Source of the DNA: an uncultured bacterium
GTDB lineage: Bacteria; Pseudomonadota; Gammaproteobacteria; Burkholderiales; Burkholderiaceae_F
Assembly: GCA_905215795.1 (NCBI GenBank)
Contig: CAJMRV010000022.1
Span: 1 to 15,018 of the forward strand
DNA length: 15,018 bases
Direction of reading: 5' to 3'
In this document: positions 1 through 6,402 of the stretch, in pieces
Layout of the letters: every line of letters starts with the position of its first letter
How positions within the stretch are numbered: the stretch's first letter is position 1
Position numbers and translations under genes: made by a program
The notes under the pieces: generated by a model
The model's database searches: none
Told to the model about the DNA's origin: nothing
What the model saw: the letters and a program-made list of their open reading frames with translations, nothing else

Positions 1-780
1 TTTCGCGCCTCCCAGCCGGCTCGCGCTGCTCGCCGCCCGGCCCGCACGGGCCACGACGACGCCGAGGAGCGCGTCGGCGAGGATGCCGAGCACGGCGATC
101 GTGAGGATCCCCACGAAGACGACGTCGGTCTTCCCGAAGTCCGCGCTCTCGTTGATCATGAAGCCGAGCCCCGAGCTCGCGGCGAAGAGTTCCGCGCCGA
201 CGAGCGCACGCCAGGCGTAGCCGAAGCCGAGCCTCAGGCCCGTCATGAACCCCGGCATCGCCGAGGGGAGCACGATCCGGCGACGGATCTCGGCGTCGGT
301 GAAGTGGAGCACGCGCCCCACCTCGAGGAGCTTCGGATCGACGCCCCTCAAGGCGGTCTTCGCCGAGAGGTAGACGGGGAAGAAGCTCGCGAGCACCACG
401 ATGGCGACCTTCGGGGCCTCGTTGATGCCGAGCCAGAGGATGAGGAGCGGGATGAGCGCGAGGGGAGGCACGACCCTGAGGGCCTCGAGCGGATACCGGA
501 ACGCCTCCCTGAAGAGGCGGCTTCGGAAGTCGGTCCATGCGAGCACGAAGGCGAGGGTGGCCGATAGAGCGAAGCCCGTCAACGTCCTCGCGGCGCTCGC
601 CTTGATGTCGGTGAAGAGCCGCCCGTTCTCGACGAGCCGCACGAACGCGCGGGCCACCGCCTCGGGCGTCGGGAGCAGGATCGCGGGGATCCGTCCGCCG
701 TGCGAGACGCCCCACCAAAGAAGGAGGACGAGGAGCACGACCGAGCTTCTCAAAAGCCAGGTTGTCGGGGAGGTTCTCAT
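1..780 (-). CDS. ABC transporter permease, SsuC/TauC/NrtB type (3' end cut by window edge)
   Basis: Inner-membrane permease of an ABC importer of the sulfonate/taurine/nitrate type. Read on the minus strand from the ATG at 780, the frame stays open for 260 codons to the window edge. Family members run about 250-280 residues, so little is missing. Hydrophobic segments lie near residues 12-24, 66-82, 105-119, 125-140, 186-202 and 221-243. The family hallmarks are visible: RVVPPLALIPLLILWLGI (102-119), ASFFPVYLSAKT (131-142) and the cytoplasmic EAA-type loop RRRIVLPSAMPGFMTGLR (166-183) that contacts the ATPase. An in-frame stop at 892-894 and no other start codon before 780 fix the start, although no clear Shine-Dalgarno precedes it. 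The ATPase and binding-protein genes should lie beyond the left edge. The substrate cannot be told from the permease alone; aliphatic sulfonates or taurine are the commonest in this family. Confidence 0.9.
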   Translation of the reverse strand, partial: MRTSPTTWLLRSSVVLLVLLLWWGVSHGGRIPAILLPTPEAVARAFVRLVENGRLFTDIKASAARTLTGFALSATLAFVLAWTDFRSRLFREAFRYPLEALRVVPPLALIPLLILWLGINEAPKVAIVVLASFFPVYLSAKTALRGVDPKLLEVGRVLHFTDAEIRRRIVLPSAMPGFMTGLRLGFGYAWRALVGAELFAASSGLGFMINESADFGKTDVVFVGILTIAVLGILADALLGVVVARAGRAASSASRLGGAK

Positions 781-948
781 GGAGTGCCGGAATCGGGAGG
801 AGTGGTTGGATGGACGGGAAACGCGACAAGGGCGTGACGATAGCGGGACGACGGTCGGATCGGTCGGGTGCGTCCCGCGGATCCGCCTATTCTACCGCCG
901 TTGCGTCGGAGGTGAGAATGATTTGCGATAAGTTCCCCGCCGACCGTC

Positions 949-977
949 ATTATAGGTGTGTCGACGGAGCCCGTCAT
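949..977 (-). promoter_or_regulatory. Sigma70-like promoter for the ABC permease gene
   Basis: Read on the minus strand, a -35 of ATGACG (972-977, 4 of 6 consensus bases) and a perfect -10 TATAAT (949-954) are separated by exactly 17 nt. The transcript would start near 942 and carry a leader of about 160 nt before the permease ATG at 780. Spacing and the perfect -10 make this a good candidate, but nothing else tests it. Confidence 0.55.
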
Positions 978-1030
978 CGTCCCTTGGGCCTAGTACGGGG
1001 AGGGGAGAACCGGAATGAGGGACACATACG

Positions 1031-1069
1031 AAAAAGGCACCGTAATCCTCGTCGGATCATCGGTGCCTT
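1031..1069 (-). terminator. Rho-independent terminator reading leftwards
   Basis: Arms AAGGCACCG (1034-1042) and CGGTGCCTT (1061-1069) pair perfectly over 9 bp around an 18-nt loop. On the minus strand the stem runs straight into five T (A run at 1031-1035 on the plus strand). It sits about 400 nt past the dps stop and just before the permease promoter, so it probably insulates the permease from dps read-through. It could also end an unannotated minus-strand transcript between 1070 and 1430. Confidence 0.55.
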
Positions 1070-1346
1070 GTTCATCGGGGCTTTCCGTCCAGGCCTTTCA
1101 GCCTCGGACGTTCCCGACGCCCTTCATCATTTCTTTCCCTGCTCCATCAGCCTCCCGTCCCTTCATGCCGTCCGACTTGGTCGTTCATGCCGTTTTCCGG
1201 GTGACGACGGCCGGGGGAGGATGCGGTCGAGGATCGGTGTGGCCGGCATCCTCCGCCCTCCGGCGCCTCCTGCCCGGTCCCGGGGGACCGTCGGCGGCGT
1301 GTGTCCCGTCCCTCTATATATAGGGAGTGGACACGGGGATCAGGAA

Positions 1347-1427
1347 ATGGAGTTCGTGAAGGTTTATCTGAAAGGGTTTCGGGAGAGCTTCAAGCAGGAG
1401 AAAGTCCGGAAAGCCCGTCGTGACTGA
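1347..1427 (+). CDS. Possible 26-residue small protein, doubtful
   Basis: The ATG at 1347 opens 26 codons ending in TGA at 1425-1427. The peptide begins MEFVKVYLKGFRESF and is rich in Lys and Arg, with hydrophobic residues spaced as in an amphipathic helix. A TATATATAG element lies 30 nt upstream and a 9-bp hairpin follows at once (1430-1452). The ribosome site is poor: an AGGA touches the start and a GGGG lies a little farther out. No family is recognised. It could be chance, since a long frame of shadow type runs through it from 762; it is listed because small genes of this size are easily missed. Confidence 0.2.
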   Translation: MEFVKVYLKGFRESFKQEKVRKARRD

Positions 1428-1429
1428 AG

Positions 1430-1452
1430 GGACCGGCAACGCGTGCCGGTCC
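1430..1452. other. Perfect 9-bp hairpin at the 3' end of dps
   Basis: GGACCGGCA (1430-1438) pairs with TGCCGGTCC (1444-1452) around a 5-nt loop, 14 nt past the dps stop. There is no T run on either strand, so it is not a classical terminator. It may instead protect the dps mRNA end or work with Rho. Confidence 0.5.
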
Positions 1453-1466
1453 TCCCCGTCAGGGGA

Positions 1467-1919
1467 TTAGAGCGAGCAGCCCTCGTCCTTCTTCATGGCG
1501 CGGAGCATCCAGAGTTCCTTGCGGAAGGCGTTGATGTACTCCTCGAACATGGCCTGGACCTGGAAGTCGTCCTCCTTGGCGGCTTCCTCGCGGATGGCCA
1601 TGGCGGCCTTCATCATGTGCTCGATGTCGTTGACGAGGATGTCGTGGACTTCGCAGCAGGAGATGACGCGCGTCTCGATCTCCTTGATCGTGGCGGCCTC
1701 GAGGTAGGCCTTCATGGAGGCGAGCGGGAGTTCGCCGCGCATCTTCAGGACTTCGGCGACGTCGTCGTAGGCTTCGAAGACTTCGTTGTAGAGCTTTTCC
1801 GTGTAGTTGTGGATCGGCATGAAGAACTGGCCCTTGACGTTCCAGTGCAGGTTGTGGAGCTTGACGTTCCACACGGCGAGGTTGGCGAGGTAGGTGTTGA
1901 TGGCCTTGACGTTCGACAT
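1467..1919 (-). CDS. dps: Dps: DNA-protecting ferritin-like protein
   Basis: Dps forms a 12-subunit cytoplasmic cage that oxidises Fe2+ with H2O2 and stores the iron, protecting DNA in stress and stationary phase. The product has 150 residues from MSNVKAINTYL. The start is chosen because TAGGAG lies 8 nt upstream on the minus strand and family homology begins there; the frame extends 40 codons farther with low-complexity sequence. The family signature LHNLHWNVKG (21-30) is present. Ferroxidase ligands expected from E. coli Dps fall at H25, H37, D52 and E56, with the same spacing as H51, H63, D78 and E82. The N-terminus lacks the long Lys-rich tail that binds DNA in E. coli Dps, so DNA binding may be weak. 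The C-terminus ends KKDEGCSL. The gene is monocistronic, with its own promoter candidate at 2027-2055. Confidence 0.93.
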   Translation of the reverse strand: MSNVKAINTYLANLAVWNVKLHNLHWNVKGQFFMPIHNYTEKLYNEVFEAYDDVAEVLKMRGELPLASMKAYLEAATIKEIETRVISCCEVHDILVNDIEHMMKAAMAIREEAAKEDDFQVQAMFEEYINAFRKELWMLRAMKKDEGCSL

Positions 1920-2026
1920 AGATGGTCTCCTAAAAGTCGTTGGTTGAAGCATCGGGGGCGTTCCGTTTTTCTTTCGGACCTCTCCGGTCCGTCGGGGAGT
2001 GCGCCCTCCGTTTCGTTGATGAGTCA

Positions 2027-2055
2027 AATGTAGCAACAATCCGCTCGTAATGCAA
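2027..2055 (-). promoter_or_regulatory. Candidate dps promoter
   Basis: On the minus strand TTGCAT (2050-2055) and TACATT (2027-2032) are 17 nt apart in AT-rich DNA, about 108 nt upstream of the dps start. The -10 matches 4 of 6 consensus bases but the -35 only 3, which fits a promoter needing an activator or another sigma factor. Confidence 0.35.
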
Positions 2056-2059
2056 GTTT

Positions 2060-2085
2060 CCTATCAAGAAAATTGTAACGATAGG
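2060..2085. promoter_or_regulatory. Inverted repeat abutting the dps -35 (operator candidate)
   Basis: CCTATC (2060-2065) and GATAGG (2080-2085) form a perfect inverted repeat with a 14-nt AT-rich spacer, ending 5 nt from the candidate -35 of dps. The position suits an activator site. The CTAT/ATAG words recall OxyR half-sites, but the 20-nt phasing does not fit the OxyR four-box pattern, so the protein is unknown. Confidence 0.3.
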
Positions 2086-2263
2086 TTTTACATATATCGG
2101 TCCGATTGAAGAAACCTTGTCCGAATCTCCGCTCAACCTCTTGGAGAGGACGGCCGGGGAGGCGTGAGGCACGTCCTGGGGAGGGTGGAAAAGGGGAAGG
2201 AATCGCGCTGTAGTGGTTAACCCTAGTTGGCCGAAACGCCGTATAGGTTGTCTGATTTAGCGG

Positions 2264-2292
2264 TTGTTTTAATTCCTTAAGGCCTTTAAGAT
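2264..2292 (+). promoter_or_regulatory. Candidate promoter of the flavocytochrome operon
   Basis: TTGTTT (2264-2269) and TAAGAT (2287-2292) are 17 nt apart in the AT-rich block, leaving a leader of about 260 nt. The -35 is weak (3 of 6), as expected for an activator-dependent promoter. The 2310-2338 inverted repeat would lie just past the start site. Confidence 0.25.
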
Positions 2293-2309
2293 TTTGATAA
2301 GACAGGTGG

Positions 2310-2338
2310 CCGGATGAATTAATACCAAAATTATCCGG
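2310..2338. promoter_or_regulatory. Imperfect inverted repeat upstream of the reductase gene
   Basis: CCGGATGAATT (2310-2320) and AATTATCCGG (2329-2338) pair over 10 bp with a one-base bulge and an 8-nt loop. It could be a dimeric regulator site or an RNA hairpin in the operon leader. The AraC protein encoded downstream is one possible ligand, though AraC-family sites are more often direct repeats. Confidence 0.35.
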
Positions 2339-2559
2339 ATGTAAACATAAGTTACTGATCTGTCGGACAATATCGCGCGATGGATCCCATTTTATCACGC
2401 GGTGTTGGGACCCCATGCACCGGCCCGCCTCGGGCGAACGAAAATGACCGCTTTTGTGGATGCAGGCCAGACTCCCGCATTCCCAAGGATTTCAGGACAT
2501 CCTCCGAACCCCCGTTCAATCCAGCCGGTGCTTAACCTTCTGTAAAGGAGATTCTTACC

Positions 2560-4068
2560 ATGCAAACGCAACGTCGTGCATTGTTGGCTTCGGGTTTGAC
2601 CGGGACCGTGGCTCTGGCGGCTACGGGGCTGGCTCAGGCCTCGGGCGTACCCCAGGTGAAACCTCAGAAAGACGGCGCCATCAAGACCGAAACCTTCGAC
2701 GTCGTCGTCGTTGGCGCCGGCTTCGCCGGCATGTGCGCGGCTCTTGAAGCCGCGGAAAAGGGCGCCAAGGTCGTCCTTCTTGAAAAACGTCCGCGTCCGG
2801 ACGGCACCACCGTTTATTCCTCCGGCTGGGTCGCCTGTGTGGGCTCCCGCTTCAACAAGCACCACACGGAAGACAACGAAGAGGCCTTCTTCAACGACAT
2901 GATGAAGCTCTCCGGCTATCGTTCCGACCCGAAGCTGATCCGCGTCTACGCCAAGGAAGCCGGCAAGGGCGTCGACTGGCTCGCCGACCACGGCACCCCG
3001 TTCAAACTCTGGGAGAACCTGCCCGCGCCGGAACTCTCCCGCTGCGTCATCTCCCCGGGCGACGGCATCACGGGCGGCTCCATGCTGATCCGCTGCTTGC
3101 TCAAGGCCCTCAACGAACGCAAGGTCCCCATCCACTACAACACGAAGGCCGTGGAACTGATCCACACGCCGACGTTTGAAGTCGAAGGCGTCTCCTGCGT
3201 CACCCCGAAGGGCCGCGTCAACTACATGGCCAAGGGCGGCGTGATCCTCACGACCGGCGGCTATGGTGCCAACCAGGCCATGGTCGACGCCTACATCGGC
3301 CCGTGGGCCTCCCGCCTGATCGTCCGCGGCTCCCCCTGGAACACGGGTGAGAACGTGATCATGGCCAACCAGGTCCTCGCGAAACTCGTCAACATGGACC
3401 AGTTCTACGCCGGCCCGATCACCCCGACGATGCATGCCAACCCCTCGCCGCTGATGCATGCCGGCTACGGCATCCAGATCAACACGCAGGGCAAGCGCTT
3501 CGTTCCGGAAACCTGGCTGCAGGTCCCGAAGGCCAAGGCCATCGCCCAGCGCACCCCGGACAACCGCTCCTACATGCTCATCGGCCAGGACGCCGACAAG
3601 AACGACAACATCCTCACCAACACGATCAACCGCTTCGCGCGCCTCGGCATGAAGTGCTACAAGGCCGACACGATCGAGGACCTCGCCAAGCAGGCCGGCA
3701 TCCCCGTCAAGAACCTCGTTGAAACCGTCAATGAATTCAACAAGGCCGTCGACGAAGGCAAGGCCAAGGAACTCAATCCTCCGTACGACTACGCCGAACC
3801 GCACGCCCTGAAGACCGCTCCGTTCTACCTGATCCCCGCCGCAGGCGGCATGGCCAGCACGTTCGGTGGTCCGAAGATCAACGAGGACGCCAACGTCGTG
3901 AACTTCGAAGACGAACCGATTCCGGGGCTCTACGCCGCCGGTGCGGCCGCGGGTGGCGCCTGGTACCAGGACGACATCGGCGGCAACCAGCTCGGTGGCG
4001 GCATGGTCTTCGGTCGAGTTGCGGCGCGTCACGCCGCGGCCCGCGCCAAGGCCCGCCAGGCCAAGTAG
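2560..4068 (+). CDS. Exported FAD-dependent reductase, flavoprotein subunit of a split flavocytochrome c
   Basis: A 502-residue flavoprotein of the fumarate reductase/succinate dehydrogenase FAD superfamily. It likely reduces an organic acceptor in the periplasm with electrons from the cytochrome encoded next. AAGGAG at 2545-2550 lies 9 nt before the ATG. The N-terminus TQRRALLASG with a following hydrophobic stretch and AQA|SG near residue 27 is a Tat-like signal peptide, fitting export with bound FAD. VVVVGAGFAG (48-57) and LLEK (E75) form the FAD-binding Rossmann motif. GKRFVPE (311-317) holds R313, the expected proton-donor Arg. Compared by eye with Shewanella FccA, the two His residues are replaced (AGPITPT at 284-290; GMASTFGG at 430-437) and the C-terminal substrate Arg appears as Gln (GGNQLGGG, Q477). 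A dicarboxylate substrate is therefore unlikely. UrdA-type gut reductases are relatives; the true acceptor is unknown. Confidence 0.9.
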   Translation: MQTQRRALLASGLTGTVALAATGLAQASGVPQVKPQKDGAIKTETFDVVVVGAGFAGMCAALEAAEKGAKVVLLEKRPRPDGTTVYSSGWVACVGSRFNKHHTEDNEEAFFNDMMKLSGYRSDPKLIRVYAKEAGKGVDWLADHGTPFKLWENLPAPELSRCVISPGDGITGGSMLIRCLLKALNERKVPIHYNTKAVELIHTPTFEVEGVSCVTPKGRVNYMAKGGVILTTGGYGANQAMVDAYIGPWASRLIVRGSPWNTGENVIMANQVLAKLVNMDQFYAGPITPTMHANPSPLMHAGYGIQINTQGKRFVPETWLQVPKAKAIAQRTPDNRSYMLIGQDADKNDNILTNTINRFARLGMKCYKADTIEDLAKQAGIPVKNLVETVNEFNKAVDEGKAKELNPPYDYAEPHALKTAPFYLIPAAGGMASTFGGPKINEDANVVNFEDEPIPGLYAAGAAAGGAWYQDDIGGNQLGGGMVFGRVAARHAAARAKARQAK

Positions 4069-4091
4069 TCACAAGTTCACAGGAGAGAATC

Positions 4092-4445
4092 ATGTTGAAA
4101 ACGAAATTAGTAACGCTTTCGTTGCTCGCGTTCGGCTGCGTCATGACGATGGGCGCCGCCCAGGCCGCCATGCTCGCCGACTTCCATAAGGACCACGGCG
4201 TCGCCTGCCAGTCCTGCCATGCCGCGGGCATCCCCAAGGACGCGTCCCAGATGACCGACCAGGCCTGCATCCAGTGCCACGGCACGATCGACCAGGTCGC
4301 CAAGAAGACGCAGGCCAAGCACCTCGATCCGGACCCGCACTACAACCACCTGGTTGGTCTGGGCTGCCTCGAGTGCCATAAGGGTCACGAAAAGAGCGTG
4401 AACCTCTGCAACGGCTGCCACAACATCGACTTCAAGGTGCCGTAG
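4092..4445 (+). CDS. Periplasmic tetraheme cytochrome c, electron donor to the reductase
   Basis: A 117-residue small tetraheme cytochrome resembling the heme domain of Shewanella flavocytochrome c and the small tetraheme cytochromes. Residues 1-25 form a Sec signal peptide ending AQA|AM. Four CxxCH heme sites are visible: CQSCH (39-43), CIQCH (59-63), CLECH (92-96) and CNGCH (106-110). Further His residues (32, 35, 77, 83, 86, 99) can supply the second axial ligands. GGAGAG-like ribosome site (AGGAGAG) precedes the ATG. It begins 23 nt after the reductase stop, so the two are co-transcribed and act as one enzyme split over two chains, rather than fused as in FccA. It probably takes electrons from a membrane quinol dehydrogenase of NapC/CymA type, which is not in this window. 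Confidence 0.93.
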   Translation: MLKTKLVTLSLLAFGCVMTMGAAQAAMLADFHKDHGVACQSCHAAGIPKDASQMTDQACIQCHGTIDQVAKKTQAKHLDPDPHYNHLVGLGCLECHKGHEKSVNLCNGCHNIDFKVP

Positions 4446-4587
4446 TCGATTTCATTCGACACGACTCGCCGTTCCTCCGAGCGGTGAAGGAGCGCGGGAC
4501 CGCCCGCGGGGAGGCGACTCCCCGAGCGGATCCGGTCCGGCCTCCGCCTGAAGCGACGCATGTGTGATGCAACTCTGACACATGCCG
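4446..4587 (+). other. Structured 3' untranslated region of the flavocytochrome operon
   Basis: Two further hairpins precede the terminator. GGGGAG/CTCCCC (4508-4523) closes a GCGA tetraloop, a GNRA loop of high stability. GCATGTGT (4558-4565) pairs with ACACATGC (4578-4585) around a 12-nt loop. Together with the terminator at 4588 the mRNA ends in three stacked stems over about 190 nt, which may stabilise the message or be released as a small RNA. Confidence 0.5.
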
Positions 4588-4633
4588 GGGGCGGGTGGAG
4601 CTTTGTAACAAAGCTTTACCCGCCCCGTTTTTT
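4588..4633 (+). terminator. Very strong Rho-independent terminator of the flavocytochrome operon
   Basis: GGGGCGGGT (4588-4596) through AGCTTTG (4599-4605) pairs with CAAAGCT (4609-4615) through ACCCGCCCC (4618-4626), with two G-U pairs between, giving an 18-bp stem and a UAA loop. Six T follow (4628-4633). It cleanly separates the operon from the AraC gene. Confidence 0.92.
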
Positions 4634-4862
4634 ATGCTATTTCTTAGAAAAGCCAACGTCCGCGGCCCATGAAAGTGAATCCCCGTTCAGCGAAAGAACG
4701 CGCTCCGGGGGTTTCCCACGTTTCCGGGAGGCCGGTCCCCCGGACCGAGGCGAGATAAAAAGAAAAGGAAACACCGATGCCACCCCGGCACCCCGCGCCC
4801 CACGAGGTCGACTCCTCCGTGCCGGCTTCCGGAGCGCCCCTTGGATACGGACCCCAGAACCC

Positions 4863-5669
4863 ATGCCTCCATTCACCTTTCCGACGGCCTGGCCGCCCGG
4901 CTTCAATCCGGACGACCGCATCCGTCTTGCGGGCGCCGTCGTCGTCGACCAGGCCGACGTCGACCACGCCGATGAAGAAGAACTCCACACCCACGTGACG
5001 GGACAGATCTCTCTGTGCCTCTCCGGCCTCGTCGGCATCAAGCTCGAGGACGGGATCCGCGCGATCCCCACGAACTGCGCCGCCTGGGTGCCCGCGGGCG
5101 TGCGCCACACGGGCGTGATCGGCCGGAACTCCTCGTCGATCTTCTTTCATGTGAGGGGGGACGTCTGCCGCGAGTTCGGCTTCCCCGACAAGCCGGTGCG
5201 CTTGATGTTGAACGCCATGACGGTCGAGATGATCAAGCACTTCGCCCGCTACGAGGGGGAGTGCATCCCCAAGAGCCACGCCGAGCACATCGCCCAGGTG
5301 ATCGTCGAGGAGCTCGCCATCGCGCAGCGCCTCCCGATCTACTTCGCGCCGCTCCCCGAGCACCCCGTTTTGAAGCAGCTCGCCTACGAGATCGCGGGCG
5401 GTGCCGAGGAGAAGAGCAACGCCGAGTGGGCGGAGACCGTGGCGATGAGCGAGAGGACGCTCACACGCCTCGTCCGGGCCCAGACGGGGCTCTCCTTCAA
5501 GCAGTGGCGCCTCCACCTCGCACTCATGCAGTCGATCATGGACCTCATGAAGGGCGAGAGCGTCGAGTCGATCGCCTACAAGGCGGGCTACGAGACGAGC
5601 TCCTCGTTCATCGAGGTCTTCAAGCGCGTCTTCGGCGAGACCCCGGGCCAGTACAGGAAGCGTCTCTAG
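4863..5669 (+). CDS. AraC-family transcriptional regulator with N-terminal cupin domain
   Basis: A 268-residue regulator resembling the NimR/YeaM group: a cupin sensor followed by an AraC DNA-binding domain. The cupin carries HTH (H42, H44) and WVPAGVRH (75-82), the usual pattern of this group. The C-terminal part (about 170-268) has two helix-turn-helix units: ETVAMSERTLTRLVRAQTG (191-209), then VESIAYKAGYETSSSFIEVF (234-253) and the closing PGQYRKRL. The start at 4863 is chosen because homology begins soon after and no other start codon exists in the preceding 100 bases. It lacks a clear Shine-Dalgarno. The frame stays open back to 4560, but that part overlaps the terminator and looks non-coding. 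It lies directly downstream of the flavocytochrome operon in the same direction but behind its terminator. The likeliest role is control of that operon in response to the substrate; that is inference. Confidence 0.88.
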   Translation: MPPFTFPTAWPPGFNPDDRIRLAGAVVVDQADVDHADEEELHTHVTGQISLCLSGLVGIKLEDGIRAIPTNCAAWVPAGVRHTGVIGRNSSSIFFHVRGDVCREFGFPDKPVRLMLNAMTVEMIKHFARYEGECIPKSHAEHIAQVIVEELAIAQRLPIYFAPLPEHPVLKQLAYEIAGGAEEKSNAEWAETVAMSERTLTRLVRAQTGLSFKQWRLHLALMQSIMDLMKGESVESIAYKAGYETSSSFIEVFKRVFGETPGQYRKRL

Positions 5670-5775
5670 GAGGACTTCCTTGTCCTGTTTTGTCTTGTTC
5701 CTCTTGTCCGTCTTTTTCCGTCCCGTATCGTCCGGTTCCGTTTCCGTTGGTTGAACGCCCCGGCGACGCGGGGTT
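5670..5775 (+). other. Pyrimidine-rich, G-poor tract after the AraC gene
   Basis: From about 5678 to 5757 the plus strand is a degenerate run of short words such as TTGTCC, GTCTTG and CCGTCC, with very few A and scattered G. No good hairpin with a T run follows the AraC stop; only a 5-bp AGGAC/GTCCT stem is present. A C/U-rich, unstructured 3' end is what Rho needs, so this may be a Rho-dependent terminator. Confidence 0.35.
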
Positions 5776-5787
5776 TACCCGCGTTCC

Positions 5788-5816
5788 CTGACACCGCCCG
5801 CCCGGTCATATAGAAT
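5788..5816 (+). promoter_or_regulatory. Strong sigma70-like promoter for the 5965-6402 gene
   Basis: CTGACA (5788-5793) and TAGAAT (5811-5816) each match 5 of 6 consensus bases and are exactly 17 nt apart. Transcription would start near 5823, leaving a leader of about 140 nt with no obvious stable hairpin. This is the best promoter match in the window. Confidence 0.65.
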
Positions 5817-5964
5817 TGACCGCATCCGGGCGTTCCCGGAAGGCGTCGGAGGCCCTCCGCGCGTCTCCGGGGAAACGAAGAACAAACGACACCCGAACGA
5901 GAAGAAACGGACGCGTCCGTGAGGACCGCGTCCGAAGAGAAAAGACCACCACATAGAAAACACC

Positions 5965-6402
5965 ATGACGAACAAGATCCCCACCACCGCCGCTGCAGCC
6001 CTTGCAGCCACCGCCACGCTCCTCGCCCCCGGCGCCGCCTGTGCGGCTCCGCTCTACGGGTGCCCGGGCTTCACCCGCCACCTTTGCGAGGGTTCCCCCG
6101 TCGCCGAGACTCTGATGAACATCTTCCAGTGGTTCCTCCTGATCGTCGTCGCGATCGGGCTCGCGGTGACGATCGCGGGCTTCGTGATGGCGATCCTGCG
6201 CCGCTTCACGAACCTGCGCCCCGCCTCGATGATGACGTGGCGCATGTATCTGACGTTCTTCCTCTTTTTGATCGGCGTGAAGACGGGCTACGACCTCGCG
6301 CCGCTCGGCGGCTACATGTTTACGGGCCTCTTCCTGCTCGCGATCGTGGTGCTGATCAAGGTGCTCTGGTTCTTCAGCAATTTGAAGAATAAGCGCGGCT
6401 GA
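5965..6402 (+). CDS. Small exported membrane protein of unknown function
   Basis: A 145-residue protein that I do not recognise. Residues 1-27 look like a signal peptide (Ala-rich, ending GAACA|AP). Then comes a short periplasmic segment with two Cys (C33, C41) that could form a disulfide. Three hydrophobic stretches follow, about 53-77, 93-107 and 116-137, with Arg-rich RRFTNLR (79-85) after the first and KNKRG at the end. The two positive patches suggest those parts face the cytoplasm. The gene is a single unit with a good promoter (5788-5816) and a clear terminator (6486-6530). The ribosome site before the ATG is weak. Codon use is like its neighbours. The aromatic, Gly-rich helices resemble small subunits of membrane complexes, but no residue pattern for a heme or quinone site stands out. 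Confidence 0.8.
   Translation: MTNKIPTTAAAALAATATLLAPGAACAAPLYGCPGFTRHLCEGSPVAETLMNIFQWFLLIVVAIGLAVTIAGFVMAILRRFTNLRPASMMTWRMYLTFFLFLIGVKTGYDLAPLGGYMFTGLFLLAIVVLIKVLWFFSNLKNKRG

Larger units (their letters stand above)
781..1466. other. Intergenic region between permease and dps, no convincing gene
   Basis: This stretch separates two minus-strand genes. It holds the permease promoter (949-977), a minus-strand terminator hairpin (1031-1069), a doubtful 26-codon ORF (1347-1427) and a 9-bp hairpin next to the dps stop (1430-1452). The rest is GC-rich sequence without recognisable coding character. A 102-codon plus-strand frame at 1015-1323 has a good ribosome site but Ser/Pro-rich, uneven codon use, and the terminator hairpin lies inside it. 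Confidence 0.6.
1920..2559. other. Divergent AT-rich control region between dps and the flavocytochrome operon
   Basis: This stretch lies between two divergent genes and is much more AT-rich than its surroundings, especially 2020-2100 and 2200-2400. It contains the dps promoter and inverted repeat, a candidate plus-strand promoter at 2264-2292 and a hairpin/operator candidate at 2310-2338. No real gene is seen. Two tiny plus-strand ORFs (10 codons at 2415-2447, 33 codons at 2444-2545) overlap by ATGA and the second ends in the TAA that touches the reductase Shine-Dalgarno. Neither has a ribosome site. Confidence 0.6.

Noticed and set aside
1015..1323. 102-codon plus-strand frame with a good ribosome site (GGAGGGGAG)
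   Set aside because: Ser/Pro-rich, mixed third positions and no family; a minus-strand terminator hairpin lies within it. A real gene cannot be fully excluded.
2060..2085. OxyR box upstream of dps
   Set aside because: Only two CTAT/ATAG words are present, 20 nt apart, which does not match the four-element OxyR spacing.
2395..4032. 545-codon open frame antisense to the reductase
   Set aside because: Shadow of a strongly codon-biased gene; no recognisable motif and no ribosome site.
4560..4862. N-terminal extension of the AraC frame by 101 codons
   Set aside because: It would run through the U-tract terminator of the upstream operon and reads as low-complexity sequence without similarity to the family.
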